Assembly (NCBI GenBank): GCA_945907065.1
Contig: CAMDSC010000010.1
Location: forward strand, 1-64,000
Reading direction: 5' to 3'
DNA length: 64,000 nucleotides
From: Chitinophaga pinensis
GTDB lineage: Bacteria > Bacteroidota > Bacteroidia > NS11-12g > UBA9320
The translations under genes were made by a program, and so were the position numbers. Below are positions 1 through 7,964 of this stretch, in pieces. Every line of letters begins with the position of its first letter. The stretch's first letter is position 1. The notes beneath the pieces were generated by a model. The model was not told where the DNA came from, did not search any database, and saw only the letters and a list, made by a program, of their open reading frames with translations.

Positions 1-1
1 C

Positions 2-577
2 CGTACTTGGATTATCGTATTAGTAGTTTTAGGAATTCTATTTTTAGGTGGGTGCAATACCTACAATGGTCTTATTGGCAAAAGAAATGAAGTTGACAAT
101 AAATGGGCTAATGTTCAGTCACAGTATCAACGCCGGTTAGACCTTATCCCTAACCTTGTAAAAACAGTAAAAGGCTATGCTGATTTTGAAAAAAGCACCT
201 TGCAGGCAGTTGTTGAAGCTAGATCTAAAGCTACCAGTATTAATGTAACAGCTGATAATTTAGATGAAGCTACAATTGCTAAAATAAATGCTCAAATGGG
301 AGCTGTTAATAGTTCTTTAAGCCGATTATTAGCAGTTGTTGAAAATTACCCTGACTTAAAAGCTAACCAAAGTTTTCTAAAACTTCAGGATGAATTGGCC
401 GGAACTGAAAACCGTATTGCTGTGGCTCGTGATAACTTTAACGAAGTAGTTAAAGTATATAATAATGCTGCGCAAAAATTTCCATCAGTAATATTTGCCC
501 GTCTTTTAGGTTTTAAAACCAAACCATATTTCGAAGCCGAACAAGGAGCTGAAAAAGCACCAAAGGTAGAATTCTAA
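2..577 (+). CDS. lemA: LemA family protein (5' end outside window)
   Basis: The ORF track starts this at an internal TTG (200), but the same frame is open to the left edge and reads a hydrophobic segment ending in LFLGGC, then NTYNGLIGKRNEVDNKWANV and RLDLIPNLVKTV, the conserved N-terminal core of LemA. The gene therefore begins outside the window and about 191 codons are visible. LemA proteins have one N-terminal membrane segment followed by a helical bundle; their biochemical role is unclear. The LGGC stretch could be a lipobox, but the missing N-terminus prevents a decision. The stop codon overlaps the start of the next gene by one base, and LemA followed by TPM-domain genes is a recurrent Bacteroidota arrangement, suggesting one operon and a shared envelope role. 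Confidence 0.93.
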   Translation, partial: RTWIIVLVVLGILFLGGCNTYNGLIGKRNEVDNKWANVQSQYQRRLDLIPNLVKTVKGYADFEKSTLQAVVEARSKATSINVTADNLDEATIAKINAQMGAVNSSLSRLLAVVENYPDLKANQSFLKLQDELAGTENRIAVARDNFNEVVKVYNNAAQKFPSVIFARLLGFKTKPYFEAEQGAEKAPKVEF

Positions 578-1008
578 TGGCTTGGCGTCCATTTTCCAAG
601 GAGGAAGAACTCATAATTACAAAAGCTGTTGCTGAAGCCGAAAACGGTACCTCGGGTGAAATACGGGTGCATATTGACCGCTATTGCAAATCCGATCCGT
701 TATTAAAAGCTCAAAATTTATTTCACCATCTCAAAATGGATGAAACTGAATTGCGTAATGGTGTTATAATTTATATTTCTATTGATGATAAGCAGGTTGC
801 TATATATGGCGACAAGGGTATTAATGAAAAAGTAGAAACCGATTTTTGGGATACCACTTTGTCAAAAATGACCGAGCAATTTAAGCATGCAAAAATGGTT
901 GAGGGAATAGCAGCAGGACTTAAAGAAGCAGGACTTCGACTAAAAGAATATTTTCCAAAATCAGACAACGATACAAATGAACTATCTAATGAAATCAGTT
1001 ATAGCTAA
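577..1008 (+). CDS. TPM domain protein without signal peptide
   Basis: This 143-residue protein matches the TPM domain family (TLP18.3/Psb32/MOLO-1): it opens with FSKEEELIITKAVAEAE and continues through SGEIRVHI, NGVIIYISIDDKQVAIYGDKGI and a helical C-terminal half. There is no signal peptide or membrane segment, so it is predicted to be cytoplasmic, unlike the next gene. The ATG overlaps the lemA stop, indicating translational coupling, and its 3' end overlaps the following gene by about 30 bases in another frame. Small TPM proteins of this type commonly sit between lemA and a longer secreted TPM gene. The molecular function is unknown; the family assignment is firm. Confidence 0.85.
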   Translation: MAWRPFSKEEELIITKAVAEAENGTSGEIRVHIDRYCKSDPLLKAQNLFHHLKMDETELRNGVIIYISIDDKQVAIYGDKGINEKVETDFWDTTLSKMTEQFKHAKMVEGIAAGLKEAGLRLKEYFPKSDNDTNELSNEISYS

Positions 1009-1756
1009 AATAGTTACTGCATTTCTGCTTTTCTTTTATGTCGGGCAAGCTTCAGCATTTGATGTTCCTAAAAAACCACAAGGCAATACGCGTTATATAA
1101 ACGATTATGCTAATCTTATTAACTTAGATGAGGAAAATTTCCTCAATCAAAAACTTCAAAAATACTGGGACAGCACTTCAACGGATTTGGTTGTTGTAAC
1201 TATAGAAACTCTGAACGGGGAAGAAGCTTTTGATGTTGGTTTAGAAATTTATAATACTTGGGGAATAGGTACTGACGACAAAGACAATGGAATTCTTATT
1301 CTAATTGCACACGAAAATGACGACCCAGCAAAACGTAAAATATGGATAACAACCGGTAAAGGAGCCGAAGGCTTTTTGCCTGATGGAGCAACCGGAAGTA
1401 TTATACGCAATACAATGGCTCCGGCATTTAAAGAAAAGATGTATGGCAAAGGAATAAATGCTGCCATTGACGAAATAATTGCCCGATCTAAAGGAGAATA
1501 TAAAAACACAGAAAAAGAACCAAAGGGGAAATTTCCTGTTTGGCTTATTATCCTTGTAGTAGTCTTAATTATCAGTTTTATGGGCCGCAATTCAGGTCCA
1601 GGTTCACGAACTTATGGTGGCGGTGGCTTGCTAGGCCCAACCATGTGGGGAGGTTTAGGTGGCGGATTTGGTGGTGGTTCATCAGGAGGAGGTGGATGGA
1701 GCGGCGGTTTTGGAGGTGGTATGAGTGGTGGCGGTGGTGCAGGAGGAAGCTGGTAA
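977..1756 (+). CDS. TPM domain protein, membrane-anchored, Gly-rich tail (YgcG-like)
   Basis: This 259-residue protein begins with a hydrophobic signal sequence ending near ASAFDVP, then a TPM domain (about residues 35-165) with YINDYANLI, STDLVVVTIETLNG and WITTGKGAEGFLPDG. A single membrane helix follows (FPVWLIILVVVLIISFMG), then a tail of about 55 residues made almost only of Gly, Ser, Met and Trp. This matches the YgcG/TPM architecture often paired with LemA. The TPM domain should face the periplasm. It overlaps the previous gene, so lemA and both TPM genes look cotranscribed. The first ATG at 977 is used; a second at 989 would also leave a complete signal peptide. Confidence 0.88.
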   Translation: MNYLMKSVIAKIVTAFLLFFYVGQASAFDVPKKPQGNTRYINDYANLINLDEENFLNQKLQKYWDSTSTDLVVVTIETLNGEEAFDVGLEIYNTWGIGTDDKDNGILILIAHENDDPAKRKIWITTGKGAEGFLPDGATGSIIRNTMAPAFKEKMYGKGINAAIDEIIARSKGEYKNTEKEPKGKFPVWLIILVVVLIISFMGRNSGPGSRTYGGGGLLGPTMWGGLGGGFGGGSSGGGGWSGGFGGGMSGGGGAGGSW

Positions 1757-1798
1757 TCACAATTTAGATTTTTGATTTGCGATTTACATTGCAATAAA

Positions 1799-1844
1799 CT
1801 TTTTAATCCTAAATTCGTAATTTTTAATTCCTAATTCGTAATTA
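1799..1844. repeat. AT-rich low-complexity intergenic repeat
   Basis: The spacer between the TPM gene and the exonuclease gene holds degenerate reiterations of aattcgtaatt and aattcctaatt. Similar phrases recur at about 14504-14537 and 18107-18148. No coding or hairpin function is evident. Confidence 0.5.
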
Positions 1845-1849
1845 ATGTT

Positions 1850-2572
1850 ATGCTCGATCAACTAAAATTGGATAATATCCTTTTCATAGATATTGAAACT
1901 GTTCCTCAATACAGTAAATATGATGAACTGAACGACCGTTGGAAAGCTTTATGGGATAAAAAAGCTGGTTACTTAGCTCGTAATCAAGAAACGCCAGAAG
2001 AATTGTATAACCGTGCCGGTATTTATGCCGAGTTTGGAAAGATAATTTGCATATCAGCTGGATTTTTAAGCCGTAGTGGAAATGGTTGGTCATTCAGGGT
2101 AAAGTCCTTTTATGGCCATGATGAAAAATTGGTTTTAAAAGAATTTTCAGAATTACTTAACAGCCGGTTTTCAGATACAGGAAAAGCTCTTTGTGCCCAT
2201 AATGGTAAGGAGTTTGACTTTCCATACCTTGGCCGCAGGATTTTAATAAATGAATTGCCTTTGCCCTATATTTTAGATTTAGCCGGTAAAAAGCCCTGGG
2301 AAGTGAGCCATATTGATACCATGGATTTATGGAAGTTTGGGGATTTTAAAAGCTTTACATCTCTGGATTTATTAGCTGCCGCATTTGATATTTCTTCTCC
2401 AAAGGATGATATCGATGGAAGCCATGTTTATGGGGTTTATTACAACGAAACCGATGGACTAGAACGCATTAAAACCTATTGTGAAAAAGACATTGCCACA
2501 CTGGCAAGGGTTTTATTAAAGTTTACAGGGAAAGGTACTTTTGAGGATGAGGATGTGGTGATTTTGAAATAA
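1850..2572 (+). CDS. Predicted DEDDy 3'-5' exonuclease (PolB-like)
   Basis: This 240-residue protein resembles the predicted polymerase-B-type 3'-5' exonucleases (DNA_pol_B_exo2 family). Exo I is FIDIETVP near residue 13, Exo II is CAHNGKEFDFPYLGRR near residue 117, and Exo III is YCEKDIATLARV near residue 210, giving the acidic residues and tyrosine of a DEDDy nuclease. No polymerase or helicase domain is attached. The role may be RNA or DNA 3'-end trimming, but the substrate is unknown. The ATG follows a low-complexity spacer. The next gene starts 15 bases downstream on the same strand, so cotranscription is possible. Confidence 0.85.
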   Translation: MLDQLKLDNILFIDIETVPQYSKYDELNDRWKALWDKKAGYLARNQETPEELYNRAGIYAEFGKIICISAGFLSRSGNGWSFRVKSFYGHDEKLVLKEFSELLNSRFSDTGKALCAHNGKEFDFPYLGRRILINELPLPYILDLAGKKPWEVSHIDTMDLWKFGDFKSFTSLDLLAAAFDISSPKDDIDGSHVYGVYYNETDGLERIKTYCEKDIATLARVLLKFTGKGTFEDEDVVILK

Positions 2573-2587
2573 TTGAAGATAGAATAA

Positions 2588-3466
2588 ATGATAAAAATAT
2601 TTACCCCAAAACTATGGAAAGAATACAGTTTGATAGACTGTGGTGACTTTGAAAAACTGGAACAGTTTGGGCCATATACCCTTCGCAGACCAGAACCACA
2701 AGCCGTTTGGCGAAAGGGACTAAGCGAACAGGACTGGCAAAAAAAAGCCGATGTGGTTTTTAAAGCATCGACTAGCCACAAAGGCGAATGGGTAACTAAA
2801 CCCGGATTTAAAGAACCGTGGAATATTTCCTACTATCTACCCGATGCCGAACTAAAATTTAAACTTCACCTAACAGCATTTAAGCATGTTGGCATTTTTC
2901 CAGAACAAGCTGAAAATTGGGAGTATATTTTTAAAACAATTGGTAATTATAAGGCAGATGTAAGGGTGCCAAAAGTATTAAATTTATTTGCTTATACAGG
3001 CGGTGCAAGCTTGGCTGCAAGAGCAGCCGGAGCCGATGTTACCCATGTGGATTCTGTAAAACAGGTTATAAACTGGGCCAATGACAATCAAAATTTATCC
3101 AAACTTAAAGACATTCGCTGGGTGGTAGAAGATGCCATGAAATTTGCGGAGCGAGAAGCCAAACGTGGAAATTTATACAACGGAATTATTCTTGACCCGC
3201 CGGCTTATGGCATTGGTGCCAGCGGCGAACGCTGGAAACTGGAAGAAATGATTGATAAATTACTAAAAGTGCTTAGTAACATTCTACATCCCGAACATCG
3301 CTTTTTGGTTTTAAACTCCTATTCACTTGGATTTAGCAGTTTAATAGTTAAAAATTTATTAGAAAGTAATTTTAAGAATATCAAAAACCTTGAAATAGGT
3401 GAATTGGTGCTTCCGGCTAAATCGGGATTGGATTTGCCTTTGGGGGTAATTGGAAGGTTTCAATAG
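2588..3466 (+). CDS. Class I SAM-dependent methyltransferase, RlmI/RlmK-like
   Basis: This 292-residue protein has a Rossmann-type SAM domain in its second half: motif I VLNLFAYTGGASLAARAAGA (about 135-155), then VDSVKQVINWANDN, and the catalytic-type motif ILDPPAYG near residue 204. The N-terminal half contains FPEQAENWEYI, as in COG1092 rRNA cytosine methyltransferases, but the full RlmI PUA region is absent. It most likely methylates rRNA, though the exact base cannot be assigned. It lies just downstream of the exonuclease gene. A palindromic element follows immediately after its stop. Confidence 0.82.
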   Translation: MIKIFTPKLWKEYSLIDCGDFEKLEQFGPYTLRRPEPQAVWRKGLSEQDWQKKADVVFKASTSHKGEWVTKPGFKEPWNISYYLPDAELKFKLHLTAFKHVGIFPEQAENWEYIFKTIGNYKADVRVPKVLNLFAYTGGASLAARAAGADVTHVDSVKQVINWANDNQNLSKLKDIRWVVEDAMKFAEREAKRGNLYNGIILDPPAYGIGASGERWKLEEMIDKLLKVLSNILHPEHRFLVLNSYSLGFSSLIVKNLLESNFKNIKNLEIGELVLPAKSGLDLPLGVIGRFQ

Positions 3467-3469
3467 TGC

Positions 3470-3535
3470 TTTGTCATTCCGACAAAGGAGGAATCTCTCT
3501 ATAAAATTATATACCTCGTGCCTCGGAATGACAAA
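3470..3535. repeat. Palindromic intergenic element with GTCATTCCGA arms
   Basis: Perfect 13-base inverted arms, tttgtcattccga (3470-3482) and tcggaatgacaaa (3523-3535), flank a 40-base interior containing aaaggaggaatct. It directly follows the methyltransferase stop, so it could fold in the mRNA 3' end. The arm and ggaggaatct motifs resemble a sequence I associate with repeated intergenic elements in Bacteroidota; only one copy is in this window. Confidence 0.7.
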
Positions 3536-3591
3536 TCTTTGAAAAAATTTGAATTGTTTAAAATTTGTTCTTAATACCAATCAATCCCGCT

Positions 3592-3599
3592 TAAATTTG
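3592..3599 (+). promoter_or_regulatory. Bacteroidota -7 element before the aldolase gene
   Basis: TAAATTTG fits the TAnnTTTG consensus and lies 21 bases before the ATG. A TTTG upstream (3564-3567) is spaced 24 bases away, longer than the ideal 19-21, so only the -7 box is confidently placed. Confidence 0.5.
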
Positions 3600-3620
3600 C
3601 AACATACAAAAACTTAATAC

Positions 3621-4277
3621 ATGAAATTTTTTATAGACACAGCCAATCTTGACCAAATACGTGAAGCTCAGGATTTAGGAGTTTTAGATGGTGTAACTAC
3701 CAATCCATCGTTAATGGCAAAAGAAGGAATTACAGGAACTGAAAATGTTCTTAAACATTACAAAGCAATTTGTGATATTGTAGATGATAATGTGAGTGCT
3801 GAAGTTATCGCCACAGATTATGAAGGTATGATTAAGGAAGGAGAGGAGTTGGCCAAAATTGACCCTAAAATTGTGGTTAAAATCCCAATGATAAAAGATG
3901 GTATAAAAGCTATTAAGTATTTTTCAAACAAAGGAATTCGTACCAATTGCACTTTGGTATTCTCCGCCGGCCAAGCCATTATAGCTGCCAAAGCAGGGGC
4001 TACTTTTTTATCGCCATTCATTGGCCGAATAGATGATATGAACTGGGATGGAATAGATTTGATTCACCAGATTTCAAATATTTATAGCATTCAGGGATAT
4101 GATACTGAAATACTGGCTGCCAGCGTCCGCAATTCCTTGCATATTGTAAAATGTGCCGAAGCTGGCGCTGATGTGGTAACCTGTCCTTTATCAGCAATAC
4201 TTGGATTACTAAAACACCCGTTAACTGATATCGGGCTCGCACAATTTTTAGCAGACCACAGAAAAGCAAATTCATAA
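3621..4277 (+). CDS. fsa: Fructose-6-phosphate aldolase / transaldolase-like TalC
   Basis: The 218-residue length and sequence match the short TalC/FSA family rather than full-length transaldolase. The N-terminus MKFFIDTANLDQIREA and GVTTNPSL are family signatures. The Schiff-base lysine is K87 in VKIPM, and the barrel continues with TLVFSAGQA and SPFIGRIDD. Members either cleave fructose 6-phosphate to dihydroxyacetone and glyceraldehyde 3-phosphate or act as transaldolases in the pentose phosphate pathway; sequence alone does not separate these. It appears to have its own promoter. Confidence 0.93.
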   Translation: MKFFIDTANLDQIREAQDLGVLDGVTTNPSLMAKEGITGTENVLKHYKAICDIVDDNVSAEVIATDYEGMIKEGEELAKIDPKIVVKIPMIKDGIKAIKYFSNKGIRTNCTLVFSAGQAIIAAKAGATFLSPFIGRIDDMNWDGIDLIHQISNIYSIQGYDTEILAASVRNSLHIVKCAEAGADVVTCPLSAILGLLKHPLTDIGLAQFLADHRKANS

Positions 4278-4291
4278 TAATGACTAAATAT

Positions 4292-4340
4292 TAATGGTAA
4301 ATGGTTAATTATTAGAATTGCAATTACCCATTTACCATTA
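4292..4340. repeat. AT-rich inverted repeat (taatggtaaatgg)
   Basis: Perfect 13-base arms taatggtaaatgg (4292-4304) and ccatttaccatta (4328-4340) enclose 23 bases between the aldolase stop and the glycosyltransferase start. A related inverted repeat is at 16009-16049. It could form a hairpin but lacks a GC-rich stem and T-tract. Confidence 0.6.
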
Positions 4341-4362
4341 CCAATTTACAACTTACCATTAA

Positions 4363-5091
4363 TTGAAAAACATCGTCATCATACCAACTTACAACGAGCG
4401 TGAGAACATAGAACTCATGATTAGAAAGGTATTTTCATTAAAAATGCCTTTTGATTTGTTGGTTATTGATGATTGCTCTCCTGATGGAACCGGTGCAATT
4501 GTAAAACAGTTACAAACTGAATTTAGCGATAAACTTCATTTACTGGAACGGTCAGGTAAATTAGGTTTAGGAACCGCCTATATCGCTGGGTTTAAGTGGT
4601 GTCTGGAAAAAGGATATGATTACATCTGCGAAATGGATTGTGATTTTAGCCATAATCCTGATGATTTATTAAAATTGCAAAAAGCGTGTGATATAGGCGG
4701 TGCCGATTTATCAGTTGGTTCGCGTTATGTTAATAATTTGGTAAACGTGGTAAATTGGCCAATGGGTAGAGTGCTTTTAAGCTACTTTGCAAGCATGTAC
4801 GTTCGTATTATTACAGGAATGGATGTTATGGATACCACCGCAGGTTTTGTTTGCTATAAACGCAAAGTTTTAGAAAAAATAGAACTTGATAAGGTTCATT
4901 TCAAAGGATATGCTTTCCAAATAGAAATGAAGTTTACTGCGATTAAATATGGTTTTAACTTGAAGGAAGTTGCTATCATCTTTACTGACCGCACAGCGGG
5001 AGAAAGCAAAATGAGTAAAGGAATTATACGGGAAGCTTTTTTGGGAGTTATTCAACTAAAAATCAGTAGTTGGTTTAGGGATTGGAAATAA
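4363..5091 (+). CDS. Polyprenol monophosphomannose synthase-like GT2 glycosyltransferase
   Basis: This 242-residue GT2 enzyme resembles soluble Dpm1. The nucleotide-binding start is IVIIPTYNERENI, followed by VIDDCSPDGTG, GLGTAYIAGFKW and the DxD-type metal site MDCDFSHNP near residue 90. The C-terminal region FKGYAFQIEMKF and GESKMSKG is typical of dolichol-phosphate-mannose synthase relatives. No membrane helices follow. The start is TTG, placed right after an in-frame TAA; the next ATG would remove the conserved first strand, so TTG is well supported. It probably transfers a sugar to a polyprenyl phosphate for envelope glycan or protein glycosylation. Confidence 0.9.
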   Translation: MKNIVIIPTYNERENIELMIRKVFSLKMPFDLLVIDDCSPDGTGAIVKQLQTEFSDKLHLLERSGKLGLGTAYIAGFKWCLEKGYDYICEMDCDFSHNPDDLLKLQKACDIGGADLSVGSRYVNNLVNVVNWPMGRVLLSYFASMYVRIITGMDVMDTTAGFVCYKRKVLEKIELDKVHFKGYAFQIEMKFTAIKYGFNLKEVAIIFTDRTAGESKMSKGIIREAFLGVIQLKISSWFRDWK

Positions 5092-5094
5092 AAT

Positions 5095-5508
5095 CTACCA
5101 AGGAATCAATAAAATCCCCCACAATGCAATTATTGCCCCAGTTGAATATATCCAATAACCTGTGCTTTTGGGAGGTACTGTTACAAGTTGAGTATTTGTT
5201 TTACCCGCTGTAACCTTTACTTCTTTGTTTAAATCTAATTCTTTTTTAAGATTATCAGATTCACCAGAAAAATGAATTGTATTTACTCCTTCAGGAACAT
5301 TTTTGATAGCAATACTTTTAACATACTTATATTTTACAAGCAGAGAGTCATTGAAAGTTAAATTAGAATATTCGGAAGATGTTGGTCTAACAACTATATT
5401 TCCAGAATTTGGAGATGGATTTCCATAGTTTACAACAATATTTTTAGCGCAAGAGCTAAAAATCAATAAGGCTGAAAATAAAATTAAAGTTGAATTTTGT
5501 GCTTTCAT
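5095..5508 (-). CDS. Small predicted lipoprotein with C-terminal hydrophobic segment
   Basis: I do not recognise this 137-residue protein. It has a signal peptide with a lipobox (FSALLIFSSC, Cys near residue 20), a middle region rich in beta-type residues, and a hydrophobic C-terminal stretch, GAIIALWGILLIPW. It is therefore probably an envelope lipoprotein with a second membrane contact. It is convergent with the glycosyltransferase and downstream of kdsB on the same strand, with about 60 bases between, so a shared transcript is possible but unproven. Confidence 0.65.
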   Translation of the reverse strand: MKAQNSTLILFSALLIFSSCAKNIVVNYGNPSPNSGNIVVRPTSSEYSNLTFNDSLLVKYKYVKSIAIKNVPEGVNTIHFSGESDNLKKELDLNKEVKVTAGKTNTQLVTVPPKSTGYWIYSTGAIIALWGILLIPW

Positions 5509-5566
5509 AAATTTTATATTTTAAAAATTTAAACGGTCATAATAAAAAATAGTTTCACACTAATTG

Positions 5567-6307
5567 TTATTTTTTTGTCAACCATTCCTCTGCTCTCTCC
5601 AAATCTTCAGGGGTATCAATAGCAATACTTTGAAAATCAGTTTCCAGTACTTTTATCAAAAAACCATTTTCCAGCCAGCACAATTGTTCCAAACTTTCCA
5701 TTTTTTGTAAAGGTGTTTCAGTCAGTCTAACAATATCCATCAGAATATTTGTTTTATAACCATACACCCCTAAATGCTTAAAATAAACCGGAAAATCAGG
5801 CAACGTTTCCTTATCATCACGCTTGTAGGGAATAGGGCTACGGCTAAAGTATAATGCAAAATCGTCTCTATCTGTTACCACCTTAACCACATTAGGGTCA
5901 TTTAATTCTTGAGCTGAATCAATTCGCTTTTTTAAAGTAGCTATTCCCGTTCCAGGATCTTGCAAGGCTTTAACAACCATGTTAATTTGTTGTGGTAAAA
6001 TAAACGGTTCATCCCCTTGAATGTTAATAATAATATCCGGCTTGGAATCCAGATGAGCTATGGCTTCTGCAATTCTCTCTGTTCCATTTATACAATTTTC
6101 AGAAGTCATAATTACTTCGCCACCAAATGACTTTACGTGGTCGTAAATACGGCTGTCATCTGTTGCCACAGCTACATAATCCAATCCACTGGAACAGGCC
6201 TGGTCATAAACTCGTTGAATCATGCTTACTCCGTTAATTATGGCTAAAGGTTTTCCAGGAAAACGGGTAGAGGCAAAGCGGGCAGGAATTATGGCGGCTG
6301 TATTCAT
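5567..6307 (-). CDS. kdsB: 3-deoxy-manno-octulosonate cytidylyltransferase
   Basis: KdsB activates Kdo as CMP-Kdo for lipid A/LPS inner-core synthesis in the cytoplasm. The N-terminus AAIIPARFASTRFPGKPLA is the nucleotidyltransferase signature; NGTERIAEA, IINIQGDEPFI and the end region YGYKTNIL complete the family pattern. The track start is a TTG upstream; I prefer the ATG at 6307, which begins MNTAAIIPARF and gives 246 residues, the normal family length. Its presence indicates a Kdo-containing outer membrane. Confidence 0.95.
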   Translation of the reverse strand: MNTAAIIPARFASTRFPGKPLAIINGVSMIQRVYDQACSSGLDYVAVATDDSRIYDHVKSFGGEVIMTSENCINGTERIAEAIAHLDSKPDIIINIQGDEPFILPQQINMVVKALQDPGTGIATLKKRIDSAQELNDPNVVKVVTDRDDFALYFSRSPIPYKRDDKETLPDFPVYFKHLGVYGYKTNILMDIVRLTETPLQKMESLEQLCWLENGFLIKVLETDFQSIAIDTPEDLERAEEWLTKK

Positions 6308-6334
6308 CGGGTGCAAAAGTAAATTTATTTTTTA

Positions 6335-6402
6335 CAGTTCACTAAAGTGAACTGCAATGGATTGGTATATTAAATTCTATTGCCGTTGTGCTTTAGCCAA
6401 CA
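6335..6402. repeat. Two adjacent hairpin palindromes between TIGR02757 gene and kdsB
   Basis: The first hairpin is cagttcact-aa-agtgaactg (6335-6354). The second, 6381-6402, is an imperfect palindrome around gttgtgctttagccaac, preceded by attgcc. The second resembles the hairpin at 9117-9154 (attgccgttgcttt), suggesting a dispersed family. They lie between two minus-strand genes and could attenuate or end transcription. Confidence 0.55.
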
Positions 6403-6410
6403 GAACATTA

Positions 6411-7181
6411 TTATTTTCCAAATCCTTCCAACCCCATTCCAAACAAAGCAAAGTCATATTTCACAGGGTCAGTTTTATCAAATTTGCGAAGTTCTGAGGT
6501 TAACAGTTCTGCGGTATCCCAATTGCTTTTCTCAGTATTCAATAATCCTAAAGCATTGGCCACTCTAAGTACATGCACATCCAAAGGGCAAATTAATTGG
6601 GATGGGTTAATGGATTTCCAAATACCAAAGTCTACACCCTTGTCATCGTCTCTCACCATCCAGCGTAAATACATATTCAAACGCTTACAAGCAGATTTCT
6701 TAATTGGCGTGGCAATATGTTTTTTACTCCGCAAAGGAGCATACGATAAATTAAAGCACGACGTATGAAAATTTTCTAGGCCAGATTTAACCGTTTTATC
6801 ACCCATTTTAGGAAGAAACATCAATTCTAAGGAATCATGTTCTTTATAAAAGCCCCTGAAGGCTTCTATAATAAAAAGTAAATCTGTGCTATTAAATGTT
6901 CTATGAACAAAAGCTTCAAATTTTTTAAGTTCAATAGGAGAGTGGTTAGTTATGAAATCATAAGGCTTTTCATCCATTAAATGCATCAATCTGTTGCAAT
7001 TATTAATGATAGATTTCCTGTTTCCCCAAGCCAAAATTGCTGCAAAGAATCCTGATATTTCAATATCTTGCTTTAATGAAAACCGATGTGGTATTCCTAA
7101 AGGGTCATTTTGCAAAAATGAAGGATGGTTGTATTTTTCTACTTTTTCATCCAGCAGTTCTTTCAATTCGGTCGTTTTCAT
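6411..7181 (-). CDS. TIGR02757 family protein (DUF2400)
   Basis: This 256-residue protein matches the TIGR02757/DUF2400 family, widespread in Bacteroidota and of unknown function. Recognisable parts are LLDEKVEKYNHPSFLQNDP near the start, FFAAILAWGNRKSI near residue 48 and CPLDVHVLRVANALGLL in the C-terminal third. The latter resembles helix-hairpin-helix glycosylase-like regions, so a DNA-binding role is conceivable but not shown. The start overlaps the stop of the upstream PrsW gene as ATGA, indicating coupling. Confidence 0.85.
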   Translation of the reverse strand: MKTTELKELLDEKVEKYNHPSFLQNDPLGIPHRFSLKQDIEISGFFAAILAWGNRKSIINNCNRLMHLMDEKPYDFITNHSPIELKKFEAFVHRTFNSTDLLFIIEAFRGFYKEHDSLELMFLPKMGDKTVKSGLENFHTSCFNLSYAPLRSKKHIATPIKKSACKRLNMYLRWMVRDDDKGVDFGIWKSINPSQLICPLDVHVLRVANALGLLNTEKSNWDTAELLTSELRKFDKTDPVKYDFALFGMGLEGFGK

Positions 7182-7846
7182 AGATTTCGAAACGGTGAAC
7201 TATCATTATGAATTTTTATAGCCTTTCGGGTTAACCAAACTCCTAAAATTAAGGAAACAATAGCTCCCAATTGAATTAAGGGAATATTATTTATAAATAA
7301 AAAATAGTCATATGAACCGTGCAAAACAACAGCACCTCCAATACCCAGCCATGTATTAAACGTGTGATTGCCATTAAACTTAGCCTTTGCTAAAAAATAT
7401 CCCATAACAGCTGCAAAGGTGGTATGAGCCGGAACCGCAGTAAAAGCTCTCATTATTCCTACACCCGAACCATGCTCAAATACATAAAAAATATTTTCAA
7501 TAAAGGCAAAACCTAGAGAAACCATCACACTGTAAAGAATCCCATCATACGGTTCATCCACATAGGATTTTTTCATAATTCGCCTAACAAAAAAGAACTT
7601 ACTTATTTCCTCACTAAAGCCAACCACAATGTAGGCATAAAACGCCAAATATAAATTGCTGCCTTCTTGAGTAAACCCATAATGTTGCCATAAGCCTTCA
7701 AATAGAATAGCCGGAAAAATACTGATGCATCCCCCTAAGAAGGCAAAAAACAACATTCTTAAAGGTTCCTTATCAAATTTATCCTTGTGGTAAAACCAAA
7801 AGATGAGATAAAGAACCGGGGCTGCAGCGATGGCTAATAACAACAT
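7178..7846 (-). CDS. PrsW family intramembrane metalloprotease
   Basis: This 222-residue protein has about seven hydrophobic segments and the conserved PrsW motifs: EEISKF with glutamates and lysine near residue 80, AHTTFAAVMGYFLAKAKF, and HGSYDYF near the C-terminus. PrsW of Bacillus cleaves an anti-sigma factor; no sigma/anti-sigma pair is adjacent here, so the substrate is unknown. The 3' end overlaps the TIGR02757 gene by four bases. The family assignment is firm, the role inferred. Confidence 0.87.
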   Translation of the reverse strand: MLLLAIAAAPVLYLIFWFYHKDKFDKEPLRMLFFAFLGGCISIFPAILFEGLWQHYGFTQEGSNLYLAFYAYIVVGFSEEISKFFFVRRIMKKSYVDEPYDGILYSVMVSLGFAFIENIFYVFEHGSGVGIMRAFTAVPAHTTFAAVMGYFLAKAKFNGNHTFNTWLGIGGAVVLHGSYDYFLFINNIPLIQLGAIVSLILGVWLTRKAIKIHNDSSPFRNL

Positions 7847-7964
7847 TAATATTTATGATTTTAACTTTTTCAATCTGTAATAAAGTTGAAATGGTTGTAA
7901 AGGTGAATAGTTGGGCTCATATTAACCAATCACTATTTTAATCTATTCAACCACTCTAACAAAA

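Noticed and set aside
1540-1794. Trp/Arg-rich and Pro/His-rich ORFs over the Gly-rich tail of the TPM gene
   Set aside because: They are frame shadows of a Gly-codon-rich repeat.
4018-4275. Minus-strand ORFs antisense to the aldolase gene
   Set aside because: These are reverse-strand shadows of a conserved coding sequence.
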